Under the pieces are notes generated by a model. That model made no database searches and was not told where the DNA came from. It saw only the letters and a program-made list of their open reading frames with translations. A DNA stretch of 15,312 nt from a bacterium. GTDB taxonomy: Bacteria > Patescibacteriota > CPR2 > UBA1875 > JAJYID01. Each line of letters opens with the position of its first letter. Within the stretch, counting starts at the first letter, position 1. The stretch is from the NCBI GenBank assembly GCA_021823605.1, contig JAKANV010000008.1, positions 1-15,312 on the forward strand, in the 5' to 3' direction. Position numbers and translations under genes: made by a program. Of the stretch, positions 1 to 6,256 are shown in pieces.

Positions 1-1138
1 ATTGGTAAAGCATGAGGCCTACTGCTGCGGAGAATCTTGGATCATAAACCTTATCGACCATTCCCTTTAAATTATGTGGCTTGCCAATTACACAGGGTAA
101 CTTAAGTACATTTTTAGCTACCGCGTTGATATCTTCAAGCTTCGCGCCGCCTCCAGAAAGGATTGCCCCCGCAGGAAGCTGACCATCCCGTTTAATTCTG
201 CGTAGCTCATTCTTAATCATATTAAACATTTCATTTAATCTAGCCTCAATAATCTCAGCGACATGTCTTCTGGGTATAATGCCTTCTTCATTCATATCAA
301 TCTCAGACAAGTCTATTTTTTCTCTTTCAGGCACTGCTTTTGGTAAGGATGTACCATACTTAAGTTTAACTTTTTCAGCAACGTCTATAGAGGTGCGAAG
401 ACCGATAGCAATATCATTCGTGATATGTGCTGATCCTACCGGTAAAACACTCGTATAAAGCGGTTTCTCGTCCTCATAAACTATTATTCCTGTAGTGCTT
501 GCCCCAATGTCGATCACTACACAACCAAGCTCTTTTTCTCTCTTCGAAACCACTGCTTTAGACATTGCCAGTGGTGCTGCAATAATATCTTCTATAACTA
601 TACCGGCTTGAGAAACTGACTTTTTTAAATTTTTTACTGCTGGCTGGGAAACTGTCACAATCTGAACTTCCCCTTCCAGTCTAATTCCGGTCATCCCAAT
701 CGGATCTTTGACGCCTTCCTGGCCGTCTACACTATATATACGAGGTATAACATGCAAAATTTCTTTATTCGTAGGTATCTGTACTGCCTGAGCAGCCTCA
801 TCAACTCTTACAGTATCCTCAAATGTTACTTCTTGATTAGCTTTTCCAACGGCTACCACACCCTTAGAATTAAACGAAGATATATGGCCTCCGTTGATAT
901 TGATAGTGGCTGAGTCTAACTGCACCCCGGCCATTCTTTCAGCTGTTTCCATACTCTCGGAAATACCGCTCACAGTTTCCTCTATCTCGGTAACTATACC
1001 CTTTCGAACACCTGTATTAAAAGAGGTGCCGACGCCAATAATATTAAGTTCACCTTCTTCATCAGCCTTCCCTACAACAGTTGTTATTTTGAAGCTGCCG
1101 ATGTCGAGTCCTACAAATATTTCTTCCTTTTTAGCCAT
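1..1138 (-). CDS. ftsA: Cell division protein FtsA (3' end beyond window)
   Basis: Actin-like ATPase that anchors FtsZ filaments to the membrane and recruits later divisome proteins. I translated the minus strand from the ATG at 1138: 379 codons are open and run off the left edge. Visible signatures are the phosphate-1 loop GLDIGSFKITTVVG near residue 10, the second actin-type nucleotide motif VVIDIGASTTGIIVY near residue 210, and an adenosine motif GAILSGGGAKLED near residue 340. The FtsA-specific 1C subdomain lies between the first two. FtsA is usually about 410-440 residues, so only the C-terminal linker and amphipathic membrane helix are missing. No Shine-Dalgarno precedes the ATG. The gene has its own promoter just downstream of map rather than following ftsQ. 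Whether ftsZ follows lies outside the window. Confidence 0.95.
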   Translation of the reverse strand, partial: MAKKEEIFVGLDIGSFKITTVVGKADEEGELNIIGVGTSFNTGVRKGIVTEIEETVSGISESMETAERMAGVQLDSATININGGHISSFNSKGVVAVGKANQEVTFEDTVRVDEAAQAVQIPTNKEILHVIPRIYSVDGQEGVKDPIGMTGIRLEGEVQIVTVSQPAVKNLKKSVSQAGIVIEDIIAAPLAMSKAVVSKREKELGCVVIDIGASTTGIIVYEDEKPLYTSVLPVGSAHITNDIAIGLRTSIDVAEKVKLKYGTSLPKAVPEREKIDLSEIDMNEEGIIPRRHVAEIIEARLNEMFNMIKNELRRIKRDGQLPAGAILSGGGAKLEDINAVAKNVLKLPCVIGKPHNLKGMVDKVYDPRFSAAVGLMLYQ

Positions 1139-1175
1139 GCTGCGAATTAATTTAGTTTAATTTTATTACTAAATG

Positions 1176-1204
1176 ATTATAACTTGAATTTATGAGCTTG
1201 CCAA
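1176..1204 (-). promoter_or_regulatory. Sigma70-type promoter of ftsA
   Basis: Reading the minus strand, TTGGCA (1204-1199), a 17-bp spacer and a perfect TATAAT (1181-1176). The only mismatch to consensus is in the -35 box. Transcription would start near 1169, about 30 nt before the ftsA ATG. It sits immediately after the map stop codon, so ftsA can be expressed independently of the rpsU-to-map operon. Confidence 0.8.
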
Positions 1205-1209
1205 GGGGT

Positions 1210-1968
1210 CTATTTTTGACTCCCGGTTGTCAATATTTCATAGCCCTTTTTCGTTACAACAATCGTGTGCTCAAAATGAGCACTCATTCCACCATCCACA
1301 GTTCTATATGTCCAACCGTCAGGATCAATTTCAAGTTCAAAGCTTTTCTCGGCAATCATCGGCTCTATAGCTAAAGTCATGCCTTCTTCTAAAACTGGCC
1401 CCGTCTTTTTCTTTCCGAAGTTTGGTATAGTCGGCTCTTCGTGAATGTTTTGGCCAATTCCATGACCGGCAAGACATCTGATTACTGAGAATCCCCTATC
1501 TTCAATATATTTCTGAATTTCATATGACGCATCGCCAAGATACGCACCCGCCTTCACTTTTTTTACACCTGCAAAGAAAGATTTTCTGGCAACCTCCTCT
1601 AACTTCTTTTTTAATGGGCTAATCTCACCAACACCAAAAGTAATAGCCGCATCAGTATAAAGACCCTTATGAAGTACCCCAAAATCCAACGAAACGAGAT
1701 CCCCCTCCTTAATTATCTTCTTGTCAGAGGGAAGACCGTGAACAATCTCGTCATTTAGAGAGGTAATAATATTGGAAGGGAAGTCAAGATACCCCTTGAA
1801 TGCGGGTTTTACCTTATACTTCAAGCAAAGTCGACCAACATACTTATCAATCTCCATCGTCGTAACCCCGGGTTTTGCAAAATCTTTCGCACTTTCCAAA
1901 ATGGCGGCTAAAATGTGGCCGCCTTCTCTCATTATTTCAATTTCCTCTTTGGTTTTAACACTTATCAT
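1210..1968 (-). CDS. map: Type I methionine aminopeptidase
   Basis: Removes the initiator methionine from nascent proteins in the cytosol, acting after peptide deformylase. It is 252 residues, the normal length for a type I bacterial enzyme without an N-terminal zinc extension. The five metal ligands are visible: D95 (SLDFG), D106 (YTDAA), H169 (AGHGIG), E202 (AIEPM) and E233 (HFEHT). H78 in the VHGLP motif is the usual catalytic-pocket histidine. The start ATG overlaps the adk stop in ATGA, so translation is coupled to adk. It is the last gene of the rpsU-yqeY-ybeY-adk-map operon. I saw no clear terminator after it, only the ftsA promoter. An adk-map pairing is common in bacteria, often next to ribosomal protein genes. 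Confidence 0.97.
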   Translation of the reverse strand: MISVKTKEEIEIMREGGHILAAILESAKDFAKPGVTTMEIDKYVGRLCLKYKVKPAFKGYLDFPSNIITSLNDEIVHGLPSDKKIIKEGDLVSLDFGVLHKGLYTDAAITFGVGEISPLKKKLEEVARKSFFAGVKKVKAGAYLGDASYEIQKYIEDRGFSVIRCLAGHGIGQNIHEEPTIPNFGKKKTGPVLEEGMTLAIEPMIAEKSFELEIDPDGWTYRTVDGGMSAHFEHTIVVTKKGYEILTTGSQK

Positions 1969-2609
1969 TTTGCTAATATAGGCTCGTAATGCTTGTCTAA
2001 CTCTTTGAATACTCTCTCCGTCACCTCATCATATGTGCCAATACCTTCTATTTCGATTAGTTCCCCCTTTTCCTTGAAATAGTTAATTACCGGTTGAGTA
2101 TCTTTCTTAAATATCCCAATTCGCTTTTTTATGACATTAACATCTGTATCATCTCTCCTGAGCTCAAGTTTGGTTCCGCATTTTGGGCAATCTCCCTCAC
2201 CTACCTTCATATACTCACAGTTTGGACAAACATATCTCTTTGACAGACGCTCTAACGACTCTTTTTCATTAATTAATATATTGAGAGCAACTGTATTGAA
2301 ATCGTACTTATCCGACAGATTTTTATAAATACCTAATTGTTCCTTATTCCTTGGAAAGCCATCAAAAAGTATTCTTTCATCTCCGTGCATAGCGTTTATT
2401 TTTTCTGCAATTATAGGTTCAACAACTTCTGCCGGAAATAGTTTGCCGGTATCATAATATTTACCTATTTCAGTGTCTGTTTTAGCCTTTTCTCTTAAAA
2501 GCTGTCCAACAATAATGTCGGTAAATTTGCCATATCTTTCTTTTACTCTTTCGCCCTGAGTTCCTTTACCTGATCCCTGCATGCCAAAAAGAATTAACAC
2601 TTCTCTCAT
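1965..2609 (-). CDS. adk: Adenylate kinase with zinc-binding LID
   Basis: Interconverts ATP + AMP and 2 ADP in the cytosol. It is 214 residues, the size of the long-LID form. The P-loop is GMQGSGKGTQ (9-18), the NMP-binding part includes VGQLLRE, the AMP site includes LFDGFPRNKEQ (81-91), and the LID carries four cysteines C128, C131, C141 and C144 (CPNC...CPKC), the structural zinc site of Gram-positive-type enzymes. The usual threonine-glycine pair of the AMP site is valine-glycine here (IIVGQLLR), a modest deviation that leaves some doubt about exact substrate preference. It overlaps ybeY upstream and map downstream by ATGA, so all three are probably translationally coupled. Confidence 0.93.
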   Translation of the reverse strand: MREVLILFGMQGSGKGTQGERVKERYGKFTDIIVGQLLREKAKTDTEIGKYYDTGKLFPAEVVEPIIAEKINAMHGDERILFDGFPRNKEQLGIYKNLSDKYDFNTVALNILINEKESLERLSKRYVCPNCEYMKVGEGDCPKCGTKLELRRDDTDVNVIKKRIGIFKKDTQPVINYFKEKGELIEIEGIGTYDEVTERVFKELDKHYEPILAK

Positions 2610-3007
2610 TTAGATATTTCCTCCCAAACTTTATCTTCTGTTTTTTTCATTATATCATAATCTTTTTTATTTTCATGGTCGTAGCCAAAAAGATGCAGGG
2701 AGCCGTGAATTAATGTTTTCAGGATCGCATCTGAGAGTTTTTCTGAGGTTTCCTTGAATTCATCAATTAAATCTATATGAAGTAAAATGTCACCCTCATC
2801 CTCGTAATCGAATGAAAGCACGTCGGTGGGTTTGTCAATCTTTCTATATTTGAGATTTTGCTTTTGAATTTCTCTAGCGTCTACAAAAGCAATATTAATC
2901 TTCTTTGCCTTATCTAGGGTATCAAAAACGGCCTTCACCGCTTTTTCTATCTCCACCTTGGTGAGGCCGCTTTTATGAAAATCCCCAACTACATTTATGT
3001 TAGCCAT
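2606..3007 (-). CDS. ybeY: Endoribonuclease YbeY (rRNA maturation)
   Basis: Zinc-dependent endoribonuclease for 16S rRNA 3'-end maturation and ribosome quality control. The family motif HGSLHLFGYDHE supplies three zinc-ligand histidines (H105, H109 and H115 counted from the TTG at 3019), and the upstream family motif TDVLSF is present. Two starts are possible: ATG at 3007 (133 aa, MANINVV) or an in-frame TTG at 3019 (137 aa). A GGAGGAG inside the yqeY 3' end is 13 nt from the ATG but only 1 nt from the TTG, so I prefer the ATG. Either start overlaps the yqeY end. The adk start overlaps its stop. The position between yqeY and adk fits a ribosome-biogenesis operon. Confidence 0.92.
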   Translation of the reverse strand: MANINVVGDFHKSGLTKVEIEKAVKAVFDTLDKAKKINIAFVDAREIQKQNLKYRKIDKPTDVLSFDYEDEGDILLHIDLIDEFKETSEKLSDAILKTLIHGSLHLFGYDHENKKDYDIMKKTEDKVWEEISK

Positions 3008-3449
3008 TGGCTTTGTCAATCTCCTCCTGCACTACCTTACGAACCAACTGACCATCGGCACTCTGGCCTGTTTCCCTCATCACCATTCCCATAATTTTAC
3101 CGAAATTAAGATCATCACCTGAATCTTTAATTTTTGCCTGGACAATAGCCCGAATTTCTTCCTCACCCATTTTTTCCGGTAAATAAGCTTCAATTATTTC
3201 GAGTTCTTTTTTTTCCTGCTCCGCTAAATCTTCTCTACCGCCTTTTTTGAATTGCTCAATTGAATCTTTTCTCTGCTTGCTTTGGGTATTTAAAACCTTC
3301 ATGGCATCTTCTTCAGTCAACTCTCCTTTAGCAGCTATTTCTGCATTTTTTAGCGCTGTCTTTAGCATTCTTAAAACAGACAGCTTAAGTTCCTCATGAT
3401 TTTTAAGCGCCTGCTTCAAGTCATTATCTATTTGATCGAGTATCCCCAA
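3000..3449 (-). CDS. yqeY: GatB/YqeY domain protein
   Basis: 149-residue stand-alone YqeY protein, homologous to the C-terminal tRNA-contacting domain of the GatB amidotransferase subunit. Its exact role is not settled; it is thought to act around tRNA or translation. The sequence is highly helical and charged, with family-typical stretches LSVLRMLKTALKNAEI near residue 24, EIIEAYLPEKM near residue 84 and FGKIMGMVM near residue 117. The start is TTG at 3449, one base after the rpsU stop, with AAAGGA 7 nt upstream inside the last rpsU codons. The rpsU-yqeY order is conserved in many bacteria, often followed by dnaG and rpoD. Here ybeY, adk and map follow instead. Confidence 0.92.
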   Translation of the reverse strand: MGILDQIDNDLKQALKNHEELKLSVLRMLKTALKNAEIAAKGELTEEDAMKVLNTQSKQRKDSIEQFKKGGREDLAEQEKKELEIIEAYLPEKMGEEEIRAIVQAKIKDSGDDLNFGKIMGMVMRETGQSADGQLVRKVVQEEIDKANG

Positions 3450-3450
3450 G

Positions 3451-3663
3451 TTAAAATCCTTTATATAGTTGCTGCTTGATTTTGTAATCCTTACGAGCTT
3501 TTTTTCGGATTGCTATTTCGCGCTGTTCTCTTTTTGAAAGCGCTTTTGAGTGATATTGTTTTTTCCTCGCTGTGGTTAATGTCCCACTTTGCATAACTTT
3601 TCTGTTAAATCTTCGCATAAGATTTTCGAAAGTCTCTTTGTCTTTTCTGATGACAGTCTGCAA
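3451..3663 (-). CDS. rpsU: 30S ribosomal protein bS21
   Basis: 70-residue small-subunit protein that sits near the anti-Shine-Dalgarno end of 16S rRNA and helps initiation. The typical architecture is present: N-terminal TVIRKDKETFENLMRRFNR followed by a very basic helical tail (RKKQYHSKALSKREQREIA). The start codon is TTG at 3663, chosen because a near-perfect extended Shine-Dalgarno AAGGAGGTGA lies 7 nt upstream and no other start fits the family. That is unusually strong compared with neighbouring housekeeping genes. It is the first gene of the operon to map, with its own promoter. Confidence 0.95.
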   Translation of the reverse strand: MQTVIRKDKETFENLMRRFNRKVMQSGTLTTARKKQYHSKALSKREQREIAIRKKARKDYKIKQQLYKGF

Positions 3664-3670
3664 AAGTCTT

Positions 3671-3684
3671 CACCTCCTTCGGTG
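3671..3684 (-). promoter_or_regulatory. Small hairpin enclosing the rpsU Shine-Dalgarno
   Basis: On the mRNA, CACC (3684-3681 read as minus strand) can pair with GGTG (3674-3671) around a GAAGGA loop. This places the ribosome-binding sequence GGAGGTG partly in the loop and partly in the 3' stem. The stem is only 4 bp, so the structure is weak by itself. A regulatory role is inference. Confidence 0.35.
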
Positions 3685-3705
3685 TTTTTTAATTTTTGAA
3701 ACCTC

Positions 3706-3734
3706 ATAATAGCACGGTTTTTGCCTTAAATCAA
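3706..3734 (-). promoter_or_regulatory. Promoter of the rpsU-yqeY-ybeY-adk-map operon
   Basis: Minus-strand TTGATT (3734-3729), 17-bp spacer, TATTAT (3711-3706): four of six and five of six matches to sigma70 consensus with ideal spacing. The predicted start near 3699 leaves a leader of about 36 nt containing the strong rpsU Shine-Dalgarno. It begins just past the 3' end of the HIT gene, so read-through from that gene is also possible. Confidence 0.7.
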
Positions 3735-3743
3735 GACTATTTC

Positions 3744-4094
3744 TTATATACGATTACTCAATCTTTCACCACCAATAACATGTAAATGCAGGTGCTCAAA
3801 GTCAGCCTGTGCATCATGTCCGGTGTTTATAATCGTCCTATACCCGCTTTCTTTAATACCTTTTTCCTCCGCCGCTTCCCGCGCCGTAATAAGCAACTTG
3901 CCCAGAAACTCTTCCGAATCTTCAATCTTGTTCAAAACAACATGGCTCTTTGGGATAACCAGAACATGAACCTTGGCTACCGGCTTAATATTCTCAATAA
4001 CCATTATATCGTCATCTTCATAAAGATATGTTGCCGGAAGTTTGCCATCAGCAATCTGGCAAAAAATACAACCTTCTTCTCTTATTTTTTCCAT
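3744..4094 (-). CDS. HIT-family nucleotide hydrolase (HinT-like)
   Basis: 116-residue histidine-triad protein, probably a cytosolic purine-nucleoside phosphoramidase or dinucleotide hydrolase of the HinT/PKCI branch. The catalytic triad HLHLHVI is at 101-107 (H101, H103, H105). The N-terminal CIFCQIADGKLPA (C9, C12) and the mid-protein VLVIPKSHV are characteristic of the branch, and N90-T91-G92 fits the phosphate-binding region. Length is normal for a single-domain HIT protein. The exact substrate cannot be read from sequence. No Shine-Dalgarno precedes the ATG, and the -10 box ends about 6 nt upstream, which suggests a leaderless message. The stop is 80 bp upstream of the rpsU start. Confidence 0.92.
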   Translation of the reverse strand: MEKIREEGCIFCQIADGKLPATYLYEDDDIMVIENIKPVAKVHVLVIPKSHVVLNKIEDSEEFLGKLLITAREAAEEKGIKESGYRTIINTGHDAQADFEHLHLHVIGGERLSNRI

Positions 4095-4100
4095 ATTCTA

Positions 4101-4128
4101 TATATAGCACTTTTTTGTATTTATTCAA
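4101..4128 (-). promoter_or_regulatory. Probable promoter of the HIT gene (leaderless)
   Basis: Minus-strand TTGAAT (4128-4123), 16-bp spacer, TATATA (4106-4101). Both boxes match four of six consensus positions. The start of transcription would fall at about the ATG (4094), so the mRNA probably has almost no leader. Other registers of the alternating TATATATA tract are possible. Confidence 0.5.
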
Positions 4129-4131
4129 AAT

Positions 4132-4262
4132 CCGACTATCGAAGATAAAGCGAGAATGAGATGAGCGAAGATTTTGAAAAGAATGTTGTCTGAGCGAGAG
4201 CGAGTTCATTTTTTCAAACCTGAGCAAATTGAAATTCGACACTTTATCGCCGCCCTAGTCGG
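4132..4262. repeat. 131-nt imperfect inverted repeat (giant hairpin)
   Basis: The two ends are perfect inverted copies: CCGACTA (4132-4138) and TAGTCGG (4256-4262). Inside them GATAAAG (4144-4150) pairs with CTTTATC (4242-4248), and near the centre TTTGAAAAGAATG (4173-4185) pairs with CATTTTTTCAAA (4207-4218), around a ~21-nt loop holding the GA/GC-rich run GAGCGAGAGCGAG. The intervening arm segments match poorly. No credible reading frame covers it. It starts three bases beyond the HIT promoter and ends before the SLT-protein promoter. It could be a miniature inverted-repeat element, a structured RNA or a relic of one. Copy number elsewhere is unknown. Confidence 0.6.
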
Positions 4263-4272
4263 CAGTTTTGCT

Positions 4273-4294
4273 CAACTTTTGCTGCCAAAAGTTG
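4273..4294. repeat. 9-bp perfect hairpin upstream of the SLT-protein promoter
   Basis: CAACTTTTG (4273-4281), loop CTGC, CAAAAGTTG (4286-4294). A competing pairing of GGCAG (4261-4265) with CTGCC (4282-4286) exists. It ends 43 bp before the -35 box of the next gene. With no T-tract on either side it is a poor terminator; an operator or part of the adjacent repeat are alternatives. Confidence 0.4.
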
Positions 4295-4337
4295 AAATAA
4301 TAATCTTGACAAAAAATCACTTTCGTTGAAAAAAGTA

Positions 4338-4366
4338 TTGACAAAGATTCTCCCTTATGCTATAAT
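4338..4366 (+). promoter_or_regulatory. Perfect consensus sigma70 promoter of the secreted SLT protein
   Basis: TTGACA (4338-4343), exactly 17 bp, TATAAT (4361-4366): no mismatch to consensus. An A-rich stretch directly upstream (GAAAAAAG at 4328-4335) resembles an UP element. Predicted transcription start near 4373. This predicts very strong constitutive expression by the primary sigma factor. Confidence 0.9.
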
Positions 4367-4374
4367 CTTCCCGT

Positions 4375-4390
4375 TCCTGAGAAATCAGGG
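4375..4390 (+). promoter_or_regulatory. 5'-terminal mRNA hairpin with GAAA tetraloop
   Basis: CCTGA (4376-4380), loop GAAA, TCAGG (4385-4389), extendable by a T-G pair. The loop is a GNRA tetraloop, and the stem begins within a few bases of the predicted transcription start. A stem at the extreme 5' end can protect mRNA from RNases that need a free single-stranded 5' end; that role is inferred here. Confidence 0.5.
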
Positions 4391-4429
4391 ATTTTGTTTA
4401 GAGGGTAGAAAGGTGGTAGTAAATACCAA

Positions 4430-4981
4430 ATGCGTAATAAAATACTTGCCTTCATGGTAGGGATACCAATGATAGCAAGCACTACTCAGGCAATAGCTCA
4501 GCCTACAGAAATCCCAAAAACAGAAAAAGAAAACGTAATAAAAATCGAAAAAACAATTGCAATTCCTCCTCTGAATCCTTCAAAGGATGAGATTGCACAA
4601 GAACAAATAGCTCAGCGTCAAGCCGAGTTAGCAAAACAAGAAGCGCTAGAAGAGGCTGAAGCTGCCAAAACTGCTGTAACAACCGTAACTCAGGTTGCTA
4701 CACAGGCAGTTAGCTACAACGTAGAGCAGTGGAGACCTATAGTTGCCAAGTATCCTTGGCCGGTAGATCAAGCCATGCTTGTTCTAGCTAGAGAGTCTGG
4801 TGGTAACCCGCGAGCCGTATCTAAAACTGATGACCATGGTCTGTTCCAGATCCATGGTGGTCTAGCCACATACGGTGAGAAAATCTACGATCCAGAGTTT
4901 AACGTAGCGTTAGCTTATAACAACTACTACAAAACTCGAGGATGGAGACCTTGGTACTCAGTACAAGGAATCCTCTGGTAA
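4430..4981 (+). CDS. Secreted SLT/lysozyme-fold protein
   Basis: 183 residues. A signal peptide is visible (positive MRNK, hydrophobic ILAFMVGIPMIA, likely cleavage after AIA at 23). Residues 24-80 are a proline-bearing then Glu/Ala/Gln-rich, probably coiled or extended spacer. Residues 99-183 look like a minimal lysozyme-fold (SLT-like) domain: E122 in ARESGGNP is the likely catalytic acid, followed by DDHGLFQIHGG (134-144), a C-terminal NVALAYNNYY and a closing WYSVQG. It probably cleaves or remodels peptidoglycan outside the membrane, though so short a domain could be binding-only. Start: AAAGG lies 16 nt before the ATG, with the intervening TGGTA/TACCA able to fold and shorten that distance. 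The perfect promoter and 13-bp terminator make it a monocistronic, probably abundant product. Confidence 0.88.
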   Translation: MRNKILAFMVGIPMIASTTQAIAQPTEIPKTEKENVIKIEKTIAIPPLNPSKDEIAQEQIAQRQAELAKQEALEEAEAAKTAVTTVTQVATQAVSYNVEQWRPIVAKYPWPVDQAMLVLARESGGNPRAVSKTDDHGLFQIHGGLATYGEKIYDPEFNVALAYNNYYKTRGWRPWYSVQGILW

Positions 4982-4998
4982 AAATAGCCGTTACGGCG

Positions 4999-5028
4999 CT
5001 AAAAACCTCCCATTTGGGAGGTTTTTAG
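4999..5028. terminator. Bidirectional rho-independent terminator
   Basis: Perfect 13-bp stem: CTAAAAACCTCCC (4999-5011), loop ATTT, GGGAGGTTTTTAG (5016-5028). The A and T runs flanking the GC core give a U-tract on both strands. It ends the plus-strand SLT gene and the minus-strand mtaB, whose TAA stop (5027-5025) lies inside the stem. An economical shared terminator for convergent genes. Confidence 0.93.
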
Positions 5029-6248
5029 TTTGCTATAATTTCGTTTTCTTCCGTCCCCTTGATTTTAACCCTAACAATCTGATTTGTGATATCTTTTTGG
5101 GATTTTTTAATGACTTTTATATAGTTCGGGGTAAATCCTGAATAATGGCCGTTTTTCTTTTGTTCGAATAATACTTCAACTTCTTCACCAATACAGCTTT
5201 TGAGGATTCTTTGCCTAATTCTCGCCTCTAATTTCTGTAGTTTTACAGCCCTTTCTTTCTTAACTTTCTCGCTTATTTGCCCATCCATTTTGGCCGCTCT
5301 TGTGCCTTCACGGGGCGAATACCGAAATACGTGAACTTTCAGGAGCTGTATTTTTTCTACGAATTTAATTGTTTCGGTAAGCTCCTCTTCTGTTTCGCCT
5401 GGAAATCCGACAATTATATCTGTAGTTATTTGCACTTCGGGAATAGCCTTTCGCAGCTTCGAAATTAAGCTAGAATACTGCTTGGTATTATACTTACGCC
5501 CCATATGCGTCAGAACGCTATCTGAGCCGCTCTGAAGCGAGATATGGAAGTGGGGGCATAAACGGTCATTTTGTGCCCAAAGTGCCACCAAATCGTCCGA
5601 GAAATCGTCAGGGTTGATAGAGCTTAAGCGTATACGAAGGAATGCGGTATTTTTTAGTATATTTTCTATTAAACCCGCCAATTTCGTGCCTTTATAATCG
5701 TATTTGCCTATATTCACGCCGCATAGTACAACCTCCTTAATTCCACTTTTTTCTGCTGTTTTAAGCTCCCGCATGATTTTCTCTGCCTCAAGACTATGCT
5801 CACGGCCACGAAGGTATGGAACAATGCAGTAAGAACAGAAGTTGTTGCATCCATCTTGGACCTTATACATTAATCTGGTCCGTTGTGAATAAATATTTTG
5901 TTCTTTACCGATATTTTTTATGCCATCAAATAGATTTTGTTTCTCACTATTCAAAACGACCCTTCCATACTTTTCATACTCTTTCTTCGCTCCGCAACCG
6001 GTAATGATAACTTCTTTTTGGGGATATTTACTGTTAATTTTCTTTAGAATCTTTTCCGTATCCCCCTGTGCTTTATTGGTCACAGAGCATGAGTTCAAGA
6101 CAAAAATATCAGTTTCGCTCTCATTTATAGCCAGTCTAAATCCTTGGCTAATTGCGTTAGTTTTAAGAATATCAGTTTCTGCTTGGTTTAGCCTACATCC
6201 AAGCGTGGCAAAAAAGATGCTCTTTGCTTTTTTGTCTACCTTATTCAT
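5025..6248 (-). CDS. mtaB: tRNA t6A37 methylthiotransferase MtaB
   Basis: Radical-SAM enzyme that converts N6-threonylcarbamoyladenosine-37 to its 2-methylthio form in ANN-decoding tRNAs. The 407 residues show the N-terminal UPF0004 domain with three cluster cysteines C18 (TLGCRLNQAETD), C54 (NSCSVT) and C85 (TGCGAK). The radical-SAM CX3CX2C follows at C134, C138 and C141 (GCNNFCSYCIVPY), and a C-terminal TRAM-like region covers about 350-400. LGCRLNQAE resembles MtaB more than MiaB (which modifies i6A) or RimO, but the three are close, so the substrate call is less sure than the family. Start ATG at 6248 with AGGA 7 nt upstream, 8 nt after hisS. Last gene of recJ-hisS-mtaB. Confidence 0.88.
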   Translation of the reverse strand: MNKVDKKAKSIFFATLGCRLNQAETDILKTNAISQGFRLAINESETDIFVLNSCSVTNKAQGDTEKILKKINSKYPQKEVIITGCGAKKEYEKYGRVVLNSEKQNLFDGIKNIGKEQNIYSQRTRLMYKVQDGCNNFCSYCIVPYLRGREHSLEAEKIMRELKTAEKSGIKEVVLCGVNIGKYDYKGTKLAGLIENILKNTAFLRIRLSSINPDDFSDDLVALWAQNDRLCPHFHISLQSGSDSVLTHMGRKYNTKQYSSLISKLRKAIPEVQITTDIIVGFPGETEEELTETIKFVEKIQLLKVHVFRYSPREGTRAAKMDGQISEKVKKERAVKLQKLEARIRQRILKSCIGEEVEVLFEQKKNGHYSGFTPNYIKVIKKSQKDITNQIVRVKIKGTEENEIIAN

Positions 6249-6256
6249 GTGAGATC

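Noticed and set aside
4048..4242. A 64-codon minus-strand frame through the inverted repeat
   Set aside because: It overlaps the start of the HIT gene in another frame and follows the palindrome; it has no ribosome-binding site and low-complexity content.
4306..4311. A second TTGACA 32 bp upstream of the SLT-protein promoter
   Set aside because: At 17-bp spacing the downstream hexamer is AAAAAA and no -10 fits, so it is not a promoter by itself.
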